From: Hymenobacter aerophilus DSM 13606
GTDB taxonomy: Bacteria; Bacteroidota; Bacteroidia; Cytophagales; Hymenobacteraceae
Direction: 5' to 3'
NCBI RefSeq assembly: GCF_000382225.1
Contig: NZ_KB907806.1
Coordinates: forward strand, 125,559-189,558
Length of the DNA: 64,000 nt
Shown piece after piece: positions 20,426-30,100 of the stretch (the stretch's first letter is position 1; every line of letters starts with the position of its first letter). The notes beneath the pieces are model-generated. The model was not told where the DNA came from. It did not search any database and worked only from the letters and a program-made list of their open reading frames with translations. A program made the position numbers and the translations under genes.

Positions 20426-21937
20426 ATGCAAGCAAAACAACTGATGCTCGGCCTGCTGGGCTCCGCCATTCTGGGCGGAGGCGTGGCCGTGGGCGGCTAT
20501 AAAATGCTGGAGCCCGAGCGCGACAACTCGCCCCAGGCCCTGGCCGCCGACCCCAACGTGCGCTACACCAGCGCCCTGAAAAGCAGCACCTACTCCATCC
20601 CCGACGGCCTGAACTTCACGGCCGCCGCCGCCACCGTGACGCCGGCCGTGGTGCACGTGATGACCGAATACTCGCCCCAGACCGGCCAGAACGACGCCGC
20701 CATGCGCATGGACCCCTTCCTGCGCCAGTTTTTCGGCGACGATTTCGACCAGTACCGTGGCCGGGGCCGTCAGCAGGGCCCGCAGCAGGGCTCGGGTTCG
20801 GGCGTTATCATTGCCGCCAACGGCTACATCGTCACCAACAACCACGTCATCGACAAAGCCAGCAAAATTGAGGTGGTGATGGACGATAAGCGCAAGTTCG
20901 AGGCCGAGCTGGTGGGCAAAGACCCCAACACCGACCTGGCCCTGCTCAAGGTGAAGGCCGACAACCTGCCCTTCATCCGCTACGGCAACTCCGACGATGT
21001 GAAAGTGGGCGAGTGGGTGCTGGCCGTGGGCAACCCCTTCAACCTGAACTCGACCGTAACGGCCGGTATCATCTCGGCTAAAGGCCGCAACATCAACATC
21101 CTGCGTCGCGAAGACGGCATGGGCATCGAGTCGTTTTTGCAGACGGATGCCGTGGTGAACCCCGGCAACTCGGGCGGCGCGCTGGTCAACCTCAACGGCG
21201 ACCTGATTGGCATCAACTCGGCCATTGCCTCGCAAACCGGCTCGTTCGTGGGCTACTCGTTTGCCGTGCCGAGCTCCATTGTGAGCAAGGTGATTGACGA
21301 CCTGCTGAAGTACAAAGTGGTGCAGCGCGCTCTGCTGGGTGTGCAGATCCGGGAACTCGACGCCTCGCTGGCGGCCGAAAAGAAGCTTAAAACCCTGAAC
21401 GGCGTGTACGTGGTGGCTACCACCATAGGCAAATCTGCCGCTGAAGCAGGTATTCGCGAAGGTGATATTATTACGTCCATTAACGGCGCGAAAGTGAACA
21501 CCGCTTCGCAGCTGCAGGAGCAGGTGGCCCGTTTCCGCCCCGGCGACAAAATCAAGGTGAGCTACCTGCGCGACGGCAACGACCGCACGGCCACAGCCAC
21601 CCTACGCAATGCCACCGGCACCACCGATGTAATTCGAGAAGTGGCTGCCACCACCATCAAGTACGAGGGTGCTAGCCTGAGCCCGGTAACGCGCCAGGAG
21701 CAGGGCAAGCTCGGCATTGAAGGCGGAGCCAAAATCAGCGGCATCCGCGAATCCAATTTCCGCGAAACCGGCATTGCCGATGGCTTCATCATCACGCGCA
21801 TCGATAAAAACCGCGTGGAAAAACCCCAGGACGTGCAGCGCCTGCTCGAAGCCGCTAAGGAAACCGACGGTGCGCTGGTAGAAGGCGTGTACCCTGACGG
21901 CCGCAAGGCCTACTATCCTATCGGACAAGGCCAGTAA
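20426..21937 (+). CDS. degP: Do/HtrA-family periplasmic serine protease
   Basis: Envelope protease/chaperone for misfolded proteins. It has 503 residues. The N-terminal segment (MLGLLGSAILGGGVAVGGYK) acts as signal or membrane anchor. The trypsin-like domain carries His140 (NNHVID), Asp170 (NTDLALL) and Ser249 (GNSGGAL). Two PDZ domains follow: about 300-385 (LLGVQIRELDASL ... GDIITSINGAKV) and about 410-495, the latter degenerate. The N-terminal Q-linker is glycine/glutamine-rich as in DegP. It is flanked by terminators and so likely monocistronic. Confidence 0.95.
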   Translation: MQAKQLMLGLLGSAILGGGVAVGGYKMLEPERDNSPQALAADPNVRYTSALKSSTYSIPDGLNFTAAAATVTPAVVHVMTEYSPQTGQNDAAMRMDPFLRQFFGDDFDQYRGRGRQQGPQQGSGSGVIIAANGYIVTNNHVIDKASKIEVVMDDKRKFEAELVGKDPNTDLALLKVKADNLPFIRYGNSDDVKVGEWVLAVGNPFNLNSTVTAGIISAKGRNINILRREDGMGIESFLQTDAVVNPGNSGGALVNLNGDLIGINSAIASQTGSFVGYSFAVPSSIVSKVIDDLLKYKVVQRALLGVQIRELDASLAAEKKLKTLNGVYVVATTIGKSAAEAGIREGDIITSINGAKVNTASQLQEQVARFRPGDKIKVSYLRDGNDRTATATLRNATGTTDVIREVAATTIKYEGASLSPVTRQEQGKLGIEGGAKISGIRESNFRETGIADGFIITRIDKNRVEKPQDVQRLLEAAKETDGALVEGVYPDGRKAYYPIGQGQ

Positions 21938-21990
21938 TTCGTTTGGATTCCGAGTGAAACCTGAGACACGGATTGTAGCTTTAAAATTAC

Positions 21991-22028
21991 AAAACCCTGC
22001 CGTGGCGGCTGCTGCGGCAGGGTTTTTT
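21991..22028 (+). terminator. Rho-independent terminator after htrA/degP
   Basis: AAAACCCTGCCG pairs with CGGCAGGGTTTT around a 12-nt GC-rich loop, followed by a T tract. Confidence 0.9.
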
Positions 22029-22082
22029 GTGCTGGCTTGGCCCTGATGCCGAGCGCCAAAAACTCACCACGAAAGCTTTTGT

Positions 22083-22090
22083 TAGCTTTG
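22083..22090 (+). promoter_or_regulatory. -7 element upstream of the aldehyde dehydrogenase
   Basis: TAGCTTTG matches TAnnTTTG exactly and ends 62 nt before the ATG. No clear -33 half is seen. Confidence 0.45.
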
Positions 22091-22152
22091 TAAGAGGCCG
22101 CCGCGGCTGCCTCGTTCTCTGGTAATCCCACCTCATTCATATTCCGCACCCC

Positions 22153-23751
22153 ATGAAGCAAGCACTCGAAGAAGCTGTTGCCACCGGCACCGACGTTCAG
22201 GACCACGACCACCACGGCATCCGGCGGGTGCTGCGCGACCTGGGCGTACAGGACCACAACGCCGCCTGGAGCACCGGCCTGGAGTGGGGCAAAACCGACG
22301 GCCAGAACACGCGCACCATCCACTCGCCCGCCGACGGTAAGGTAATCGGCACCGTGGCCATGGCCATGGCTGCCGACTACGAGCACGTAGTAACTAAGGC
22401 CCAGGAGGCCTTTAAAACCTGGCGGCTGGTGCCGGCGCCCAAGCGCGGCGAAATCGTGCGCCAGATTGGCAACAAGCTCCGCGACCACAAGGACGACCTG
22501 GGTAAGCTGGTGAGCTACGAGATGGGCAAAATCCTGCAGGAAGGCCTTGGCGAGGTGCAGGAAATGATTGACATCTGCGACTTCGCCGTGGGCCTCTCGC
22601 GCCAGCTGCACGGCCTGACCATGCACTCGGAGCGCCCCGCCCACCGCATGTACGAGCAGTACCACCCGCTGGGCGTGGTGGGCATCATCTCGGCCTTCAA
22701 CTTTCCGGTGGCCGTGTGGAGCTGGAACGCCATGCTGGCCGCCGTCTGCGGCGACACCTGCATCTGGAAGCCTTCCGAGAAAACCCCGCTCACCGGCGTA
22801 GCCGTGCAGCACATCATCAAGAGCGTGCTCGAAGAGAACGAGCTGCCCGAGGGCATCTTCAACCTGATTATCGGCGACGCGGAAATCGGGGCCAAAATGG
22901 CGGCTGATGGACGCGTGCCGCTGGTGTCGGCCACCGGCAGCACCCGCATGGGCAAGAAGGTAGGGGAGGCCGTGGGCGCCCGCCTAGGCAAGTCGTTGCT
23001 GGAACTGGGCGGCAACAACGCCATCATCCTCACCGAGCACGCCGACCTGAGCATTGCCATGCCGGGCATCGTGTTCGGGGCCGTGGGCACCTGCGGGCAG
23101 CGTTGCACCAGCACGCGCCGCCTTATCATCCACGACTCGATTTACGACGACGTGAAGGCGCGCCTGCTCAAAATCTACCCCTCGCTGCCCATCGGCCACC
23201 CGCTGCAGGAAGGCACCCTGGTCGGCCCGCTGATTGACAAGGATTCGGTGGACGGCTTCCAGAAGGCCCTGAAAGCGGTGCAAGCCGAAGGCGGGAAGCT
23301 GCTTATCGGCGGCGAAATTCTTGAAGGCGAAGGTTACGAAACCGGCACCTACGTGACACCGGCCATCGTGGAAGCGAAGAACGAATACGCCACGGTGCAG
23401 GACGAAACCTTCGCGCCCATTCTGTACCTGATCAAGTACAGCGGCGACGTGACCAACGCCATCGACCTGCAGAACGGCGTGCGCCAGGGGCTGTCGTCGA
23501 GCATCTTCACGCTGAATATGCGCGAAGCGGAGGCCTTCCTCAGCCAGGCGGGCTCCGACTGCGGTATTGCCAACGTGAACATCGGCACGAGCGGGGCCGA
23601 AATCGGCGGTGCCTTCGGGGGCGAGAAGGAAACCGGCGGCGGCCGCGAGTCCGGCTCCGACGCCTGGAAAGTGTATATGCGCCGCCAGACCAACACCATC
23701 AACTACAGCACCACGCTGCCGCTAGCCCAGGGCATCAAGTTCGACGTGTAA
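22153..23751 (+). CDS. ALDH7-type aldehyde dehydrogenase (probable aminoadipate-semialdehyde dehydrogenase)
   Basis: NAD(P)-dependent oxidation of a semialdehyde to its acid; ALDH7/AmaB relatives act on 2-aminoadipate semialdehyde (piperideine-6-carboxylate) in lysine breakdown. It has 532 residues. Visible are SAFNFPVAVWSWNAMLA, the cofactor loop SATGSTRMGKKV, catalytic Glu284 in LLELGGNN, and nucleophile Cys318 in GTCGQRCTST. The C-terminal NIGTSGAEIGGAFGGEKETGG is typical of ALDH7. An extra 30-residue N-terminal stretch rich in Asp/His precedes the fold. It is monocistronic between terminators, and no lysine pathway gene is adjacent, so the substrate is inferred. Confidence 0.88.
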   Translation: MKQALEEAVATGTDVQDHDHHGIRRVLRDLGVQDHNAAWSTGLEWGKTDGQNTRTIHSPADGKVIGTVAMAMAADYEHVVTKAQEAFKTWRLVPAPKRGEIVRQIGNKLRDHKDDLGKLVSYEMGKILQEGLGEVQEMIDICDFAVGLSRQLHGLTMHSERPAHRMYEQYHPLGVVGIISAFNFPVAVWSWNAMLAAVCGDTCIWKPSEKTPLTGVAVQHIIKSVLEENELPEGIFNLIIGDAEIGAKMAADGRVPLVSATGSTRMGKKVGEAVGARLGKSLLELGGNNAIILTEHADLSIAMPGIVFGAVGTCGQRCTSTRRLIIHDSIYDDVKARLLKIYPSLPIGHPLQEGTLVGPLIDKDSVDGFQKALKAVQAEGGKLLIGGEILEGEGYETGTYVTPAIVEAKNEYATVQDETFAPILYLIKYSGDVTNAIDLQNGVRQGLSSSIFTLNMREAEAFLSQAGSDCGIANVNIGTSGAEIGGAFGGEKETGGGRESGSDAWKVYMRRQTNTINYSTTLPLAQGIKFDV

Positions 23752-23773
23752 CTGTTGCGTTTTGAGATTGCAT

Positions 23774-23808
23774 AAACGGCCCGCTCGGTTTTACCGGGCG
23801 GGCCGTTT
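23774..23808 (+). terminator. Terminator hairpin after the aldehyde dehydrogenase
   Basis: AAACGGCCCGC-TCGG pairs with CCGG-GCGGGCCGTTT around TTTTA. The stem is strong but the T tract is short. Confidence 0.75.
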
Positions 23809-23824
23809 GGCGTTGTATTTATTC

Positions 23825-23962
23825 TAGGACTTACGCAGAACGATTGTAGCGCGAAGCTTCCGCTTCGCGTATCCTTGCTGACTGCTAGGTGATTATGTTC
23901 AACGTTACGCGAAGCGGAAGCTTCGCGCTACAAGCCTACGGCCCCCTTTTGCGTAAGTCCTA
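23825..23962. mobile_element. MITE with 13-bp terminal inverted repeats and a 5-bp target duplication
   Basis: The ends TAGGACTTACGCA and TGCGTAAGTCCTA are perfect inverted repeats, and TATTC flanks both sides (23820-23824 and 23963-23967). Inside is a nested palindrome with 24-bp arms GTAGCGCGAAGCTTCCGC.../...GCTTCGCGCTAC (family 4). The 138 bp have no coding capacity, so an enzyme elsewhere must have moved it. Ends of the GGACTTACGCA kind are seen on IS4/IS5-like elements. Confidence 0.85.
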
Positions 23963-24156
23963 TATTCGGAAAATCTGACGGCCCATCCGTCAGGATGCTG
24001 AACAAACTGCACTTAGCGGGTGTCTTAGCTGCGGGGTGCAACTACCGGCCGGGGCGGTGGTCTTTGTGCTGCTTACCCGCCGGCCCGGGGCCGGTTTGCC
24101 CGGAAAGTGGGATATTTACCGTTCCCCCTTTATCCGTCCCGCTACTGCCACATCCT

Positions 24157-24717
24157 ATGGAGGCTTTTGCTTACACCGACATCACCGCGCCGCTGGTCGA
24201 GCGGTGCCGCTTAGGCGACCGGCGCGCCCAGGCCGAAATCTACAAGCGCTACTCCAAGGCCATGTTCAACGCCTCGCTGCGCATCACCGGCGACTATGCC
24301 GAGGCCGAGGATGTGTTGCAGGAAGCGTTTCTGAGCGCCTTCCGCGAGCTGCACAGCTACAAGGGTGACTCCTCGTTCGGCTCCTGGCTTAAGCGCATCG
24401 TCATCAACAAAAGCATCAACTGCCTGCGCAACCGGCGCCTGAGCCTGGTGCCGCTGGGCGAGCAGCACGACGGCGCCGCCGAGGCCCCCGACCAAGGCCC
24501 CGACCCGGAAATAACCAGCTGGCGGGCCGATGTGGTGCGCCGCTGCGTGCAGGAACTGCCCGACGGCTACCGCGTGGTACTCACGCTGTATCTGCTCGAA
24601 GGCTACGACCACGCCGAAATTGCCGGCATTCTCAACATCAGCGAATCCACTTCCAAATCTCAATACAGCCGCGCCCGTAAGAAGCTGCTCGAACTGGCCC
24701 GCCAGCACGGACTGTAG
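24157..24717 (+). CDS. ECF-type RNA polymerase sigma factor (RpoE-like)
   Basis: Alternative sigma factor of 186 residues. I chose ATG 24157; the frame upstream is open but unlike the family. Region 2 is visible as AEIYKRYSKAMFNASLRITGDY with EDVLQEAFLSAFREL. The linker SWLKRIVINKSINCLRNRR follows, and region 4 is LPDGYRVVLTLYLLEGYDHAEIA with the HTH SESTSKSQYSRARKKL. A putative membrane anti-sigma gene and a DUF4097-like gene follow on the same strand, a common Bacteroidota arrangement for envelope-stress control. Confidence 0.94.
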   Translation: MEAFAYTDITAPLVERCRLGDRRAQAEIYKRYSKAMFNASLRITGDYAEAEDVLQEAFLSAFRELHSYKGDSSFGSWLKRIVINKSINCLRNRRLSLVPLGEQHDGAAEAPDQGPDPEITSWRADVVRRCVQELPDGYRVVLTLYLLEGYDHAEIAGILNISESTSKSQYSRARKKLLELARQHGL

Positions 24718-24890
24718 CCGGCGCGCAGCAAACCGAAAGAGTTGAACGCTTATTCCGCGGCTGCCATTTGCCTGTTGTATCCCTCACCTAAGCATTTTCC
24801 CACCGTTCTCCTTTAGCCCATCCAACTAGCCGCGCGGCGCTGGCCCACCCCCCGCCCGACCCGCCGCGCAGCCCCGTTACCACCTTTGTC

Positions 24891-25658
24891 ATGAAAAGCA
24901 TTCACCCCGGACTGGAAACCTTCGTGGACCACCATCGCGCCGATTTCGACGCGTTTGAGCCGCGCCCGGACCTGTGGGAAGCCATTGCCCAGGACTTGGA
25001 CGCGGCCTCTGCCGCCCCCGACCCGCACCCCGAAACGGCGCCCGCCCGGGTGCTGCCCCTGTTCCCATCGGCAACTCCGGCCGCCGGCCCGGTAGCCGGA
25101 ACTGCCCCCGAAACTACCGCTGCTGCCGTGCGCTCGGCCCGGCCCTACGGCATTGCCGCCGCCGTGGCGGCGTTGCTGCTGCTGGGCACCTGGGCCTGGC
25201 AGCAACAGCCTCAGTCCGGCCCCTGGACGCGCTCGGCCGATACCGCCGCGCTACCCCCGGCAACGCCTGAGCTGCCGCCGTACACGGTGCCCGAGCTGGC
25301 CTCGGCGGCTTCGATGGGCCCCGAGCAGCGGCTGGCCAGCGCCGTGCAGCGCCTCGAAACGTACTATGCCTCGCAGCTAACCGAGCGTCAGCAGGAGCTG
25401 TACCAGGTAGATGAGGAAACGGGGCTGGATGCGCCGCAGGCCGACTGGCAGCAGGAGCTGGCCTCGCTCGACGCTGCGTATCAGCAGCTCAAAACCGAGC
25501 TTTACCAGAACCCTGAGCCCGAAATGGTGCTGGAGGCCATGAATCGTAACATGCAAATCCGGCTCGACTTGCTGGGCCAGCAGCTGCGCACCCGCGAGCA
25601 GATCCGCGAGTACCACACCCAACCCTACATGGTGGCCGACAGCCGCCGCTTACCCTAA
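24891..25658 (+). CDS. Putative membrane anti-sigma factor
   Basis: 255 residues without a firm family match. The cytoplasmic N-terminus (1-45) is acidic/aromatic (FVDHHRADFDAFEPRPDLWEAIAQDL), a pattern seen in proteins that follow ECF sigma genes in Bacteroidota. A proline-rich stretch leads to one membrane helix near 84-103 (YGIAAAVAALLLLGTWAW). The periplasmic part ends in a helical, probably coiled-coil region (residues 140-245). The role as anti-sigma is inferred from gene order (173 nt after the sigma gene) and topology. The next gene begins 3 nt after its stop. Confidence 0.6.
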   Translation: MKSIHPGLETFVDHHRADFDAFEPRPDLWEAIAQDLDAASAAPDPHPETAPARVLPLFPSATPAAGPVAGTAPETTAAAVRSARPYGIAAAVAALLLLGTWAWQQQPQSGPWTRSADTAALPPATPELPPYTVPELASAASMGPEQRLASAVQRLETYYASQLTERQQELYQVDEETGLDAPQADWQQELASLDAAYQQLKTELYQNPEPEMVLEAMNRNMQIRLDLLGQQLRTREQIREYHTQPYMVADSRRLP

Positions 25659-25661
25659 CGC

Positions 25662-26948
25662 ATGCTTCGGTTTCGGATAAATAGCGCCCACGCCAGCCAA
25701 TTCCGGCTGGCGTTGGTGGCTCTGCTGAGCCTGGCCCTGGGCACCACCCGGGCCCAGGTGCTGGCCCCGGCCGGCCCCGCCGACGCGCATTTCTGCGAGC
25801 CGGCGGCCGCGCCGCTGCCCGGGCAGTGGGGGCCGGCGGCGCCCCGCATGAGCGGGGCCCAGACCGCGCCGGCCGACCAGGACCCCACGCCGGGCACCCC
25901 CGAGCAAGGGCCGGCCCAGAACGATGGGGCCGCCGCGCCGGCCGTGGAAAAGGTGCGCAAGCTCAGCCGTACCTTCCCCACCAGCCCCACCACGCTCTAC
26001 ACCCTCGACACGCGCTACGGCAAGGTGCAGGTAAACGTGTGGAGCCGCCCCGAAATCCGCACCGACGTTACCATCATCACGAGGGCCGAAACCGACGCCA
26101 AGGCCGAGGAGCTGCAGGCCATGATTGCCGTGCAGCTGGTGGGCCGCGACCCGGCTACGGGCGGTATCTCGGCCCGGTCGCGCTTTGGCGAGCTGCCCCG
26201 CGAGTGCCGCAGCCAGGTGAAGCTCTACGAAGTGAACTACACCGTGTGGGTGCCGGCCAACAACCCGCTGGCGCTGCACAATGCCTTCGGCGAAATCAGC
26301 CTGACCGGCGACCTGACTGGGGCCACCGAACTGGCCGTGGAGTACGGACACCTGCGCACGGCCCGCCTCGAAGGCCCGCGCAACAGCCTGCGGCTGACCA
26401 ATGCCCGCGCCGCCGTGCCCTACGCCCGCCGGGCCAGCATCGAGGCCTCCTACGCCAAAGTGCGCCTCACCGAGGGCGGCAGCGTGGAGTTGAACAGCAA
26501 CTATTCGGATATTGATATTGTGCTGGTGCGCGACCTGACCGTGCACAGCAAGTACGGCGACGTGGCCCTGGGCACGGTGCAGAACCTGCGCGGCAGCTCG
26601 GGCTACGCCCGCTTCAGCGTGGATAAGCTCAACAGCGCGCTGGATATGAAGGTGCAGTACAGCCCCAGCTTCGAGGTGCGCAACACCGGCCCCAACTTCC
26701 GGCAGATTACCGTCGATGGCGGCTACAGCACCATCCTGCTCAACTTCCCTGACGAGGCCGCCTTCGGCTTCGACGTAACCACCGAGCACGGCCAGTTGCT
26801 GGTGGATAAACGTCTGGTGAAAGTGGCCTCGGAAGAAAACAGCCCCACTTCCAGCGATACGCAGGGCACATTCGGTACCGCTTCGGCCCGCAATTCCGGC
26901 AACGTGAACGTGCGGGTGCGCTACGGCAACGTGAGCTTCAATAAATAA
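25662..26948 (+). CDS. DUF4097-like secreted beta-helix protein
   Basis: 428 residues with a signal peptide ending TTRAQ. A Pro/Ala-rich segment follows, then from about residue 100 a repetitive beta pattern in which short strands alternate with Gly/Asn turns (TRYGKVQVNVWSR, AFGEISLTGDLTGA, SYAKVRLTEGGSV, NYSDIDIVLV, KYGDVALGTV, RYGNVSFNK). The motif YGxVxL recurs, as in DUF4097/putative adhesin-type right-handed beta-helices. It is co-transcribed with the sigma/anti-sigma pair and is probably exported to the envelope. Its biochemical role is unknown. Confidence 0.7.
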   Translation: MLRFRINSAHASQFRLALVALLSLALGTTRAQVLAPAGPADAHFCEPAAAPLPGQWGPAAPRMSGAQTAPADQDPTPGTPEQGPAQNDGAAAPAVEKVRKLSRTFPTSPTTLYTLDTRYGKVQVNVWSRPEIRTDVTIITRAETDAKAEELQAMIAVQLVGRDPATGGISARSRFGELPRECRSQVKLYEVNYTVWVPANNPLALHNAFGEISLTGDLTGATELAVEYGHLRTARLEGPRNSLRLTNARAAVPYARRASIEASYAKVRLTEGGSVELNSNYSDIDIVLVRDLTVHSKYGDVALGTVQNLRGSSGYARFSVDKLNSALDMKVQYSPSFEVRNTGPNFRQITVDGGYSTILLNFPDEAAFGFDVTTEHGQLLVDKRLVKVASEENSPTSSDTQGTFGTASARNSGNVNVRVRYGNVSFNK

Positions 26949-27139
26949 AGGCCGGCTCAGGTCCGCTAACCGGCCGGCAGCGCCCGCTGGCGGGCGGCTT
27001 GCGTGAGACTTGAAATAAATAGGATTACGGGTGGGCGTTTGCCTTTTACAAGCCGGCTGAATCCGGTATACTTGTGGAACTATCAAGAGCGCGCCGCGAG
27101 GGCGGCGGCGTTCGTGAGGTGTTCTATATAGTGTACTTG

Positions 27140-30100
27140 ATGCGCATTTCTACGTACGGCCTGTGTCTGGGGCTCTGGACCGGCAGCGCCGGTATGGCCC
27201 TGGCCCAGCAGGCAACCCCCACCACCAGCGCGGCGCGCCCCGTTAGCACTCTGCCAACTTTTGCCAGTGTTGTGGAGGCGGCGAACCCGCTCTTTGATCA
27301 GGGCGATTTTGCCGGTGCCATCCGCGAATATCTGCGGCTGCCTTCCTCCGACTCGGCCTACGTGAGTATGCTGGGCGATTTGTCGCTGGCTTACCTGCGC
27401 AACAAGCAGTTTGCCGAGGCCGCCGCCACCAGCCGCCGGGCCATCGAGCTGCGCCAGCACAGTGCCCAGCCGTATCTGGTGCTGGCCGATGCCGAGGAAA
27501 ACCTCAAAAACGAAGCCGCCACTTTTCAGGCTTACGCCGACGGGCTGCGGCGCTTCCCTTACAGCCAGCCGCTGTATTTCAACCAGGGAGTAAGCTACGA
27601 CCTGCTGAAGCGGCGGCCCGAGGCGCTGCTGAACTGGCAGCGCAGCCTGGAGCTGAACCCGCTGCACGGGCCCACCCACTACCAGCTGGCCTGGCTGGCG
27701 CTGGAGCAGGGCCAGACCGCCCGCGCCCTCATCAGCCTGCTGACGCAGCTGGCCCTGGCCCCCGACCAGGAAAACAGCAACGCAGTGTTGTCGCTGGCCG
27801 AGAGTATTGCGGCCGGCGCGATGGAAGTGCCGGAAAAGGACCGCGAAAAGCCGTTCGTGCCCAACCAGGCATTTCAGGAGCTGGATTTGCTGCTGAATTC
27901 GCGCGTGGCTATGCGCAAGGAATACACCTCGAAGGTGAAGTTCGACGCCAACATTGTGAAGCAGGCTCAGCTGCTGGTGGAGAAATTTCCGGCCGCCGGC
28001 CCGGCCGAAACCGACCTCTGGCTGCGCGCCTACGGGCCGCTGGTGCAGGCCCTGCGCCGCGACGACAACCTGACGGCCTTCACCTACCTCATTCTGTACT
28101 CGGCCGACGACAAGCGGGCCGCCAAGTGGGTGGATTCCAATAAGAAGAAAATTGAGCGCATGAGCAAGGATGTGGCTTTGGCCCTGCTGAGCCTGCGCGA
28201 CCGGCAGCAGGTGGCCGGCCAGCCCGCCGGCACCTACCGGCCGGGCTGGTTTTCGGATGGCGACCTGATAGCTGTGGGGGAGGCCGACAACCAGAACGGC
28301 ACGTTAACCAACCGCCGCGGCCCCTGGCAGACGGTGGACGGCGCGGGCTGCATCACGGAGGAAGGCAACTACGCGGCCAACAACATGGTGGGGCCCTGGC
28401 GCGAGTACTACGCCAACAGTCGCCTGCAGAAGGAGCTCAACTACAACGCCGACGGCAAGCTCGACGGCCGCTACCTGGAGTATTTCAACAACGGGGCGCG
28501 CATGGTGGAGGGCACCTATAAGGCCGGCACCATTGTGGGCAAGGCCAACCTGTACCACTACTGCGGCGCGCTGCGCGAAGTCGACCCCTACGAAAACGGC
28601 GACATCAACGGCGAAGCGCTGTACTACTACCCCGATGGCAAGCTGCAGCGCCGCTCCGGCTACCGCTCCGATAAGCTCGAAGGCACCTCGATAAACTACT
28701 ACCCCGATGGCACGGTAGAAACCAAATTCAACTACGTGGCCGGCCAGCGGCAGGGGCCGTTTGAGGTGTTTTACACCACCGGGAAGCTGGAGCGCAAGGG
28801 CGGCTACGAGCAGGGCGAGCTGCACGGCGACTACCAGGATTTCCATGCCAACGGCCAGCCGGCCAGCACAGGCCGCTACGACAAAGGCCGGCAGGTGGGC
28901 CCCTGGCAGACGTTTTATGCTTCCGGCAAAATCAGTGAAGACCAGACCTTCGACCCCGCCACCGGCGAGCTGCAGGGTACTTACAAAGATTACGATGCTC
29001 AGGGCCGCCTCGCTGCGGAAACCGATTATGTGCAGGGCCGGGTGGCCCGGGTGGCGTACTTCGATACGGCCGGCAAGCAACTGAGCCAGACCAAAGTGGC
29101 CGCCAAGGGCTCGACCAGCTTTAAGGGGCTGCACCCCAATGGTAAAGTGTCGGTAACCGGCGCCTACCTCGATGGCCAGCGAAACGGCGAGTGGCGCTGG
29201 TTCCGGCGCGACGGCAGCCTGAGCATAGTGCGCCGCTACCAGCAGGGCCGGCAGGAGGGCGCCGAGGAGCTGTACACCAGCACCGGCCGGCTGCAGCAGC
29301 GCACCAACTACCAGGGCGGCGCGCTGGAGGGACTTTACGAGCTGTTTTTCGACCACGGCCAGCTCCAGCGCACCGGCTTCTACCAGGGCGGGGAGCAGCG
29401 CGGTACCTGGCTGGAGTACTATCCCACGGGCCAGCTCAGCCAGGAATACAACCTGGATGGGGAGGACCTGCAGGGCTACACGCGCTACTACACGCCCGGC
29501 GGCCAGCTCACGCAGGAACGCTGGCTGCAGTACGACCGGCTCCGCAGCGTGGTGTCGTTCGACTCGACTGGCCGGGTAATCGACCGCCTCAGCATCGAGC
29601 CCGACACCAAGGCCCTGACGCTGCGCTACCCCGGCGGCCAGCCCCGCATTGCCAGCGGCTGGCAGTGCTACGAGTACCAGGGCGACGAAAAGTGGCTGCT
29701 GCCCAACGGCAAAACCGAAATCAGCACCACCTACTACCAGGGCAAGCGCGAGGGCGCATTCCGGCGCTACCACCCCCTCACGGGCCAGCTGATTGAGCAG
29801 GGCCAGTACCGCAGCGGCCAGCCTGATGGCGAGTGGATCCGCTATTATCCGTCGGGCAAAGTAAACGTCAGGACCAGCTACCGGGCCGGCGTGCTTGAGG
29901 GAGAGCTGCAGGCGTTCTTCGAGAACGGCCAGCCCGAGCGCGTGGCCCAGTACGCCGGCAACGAGCTCAACGGCTCGCTGCGCGTGTACAACATGAGCGG
30001 CGAGCTGCTGCTGGAGAAGGTGTACGAAAACGGCGAATTGCTCGGCTTCCGCGGCGCCAATGCGCCCGCCGGCAGCGCCCTGCAGCCCGCGGCCGCGGCC

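Noticed and set aside
27038..27074. Promoter TTTG ... TATACTTG ahead of the MORN gene
   Set aside because: The spacer is 25 nt, too long for the Bacteroidota housekeeping sigma, and the -7 half is one base off.
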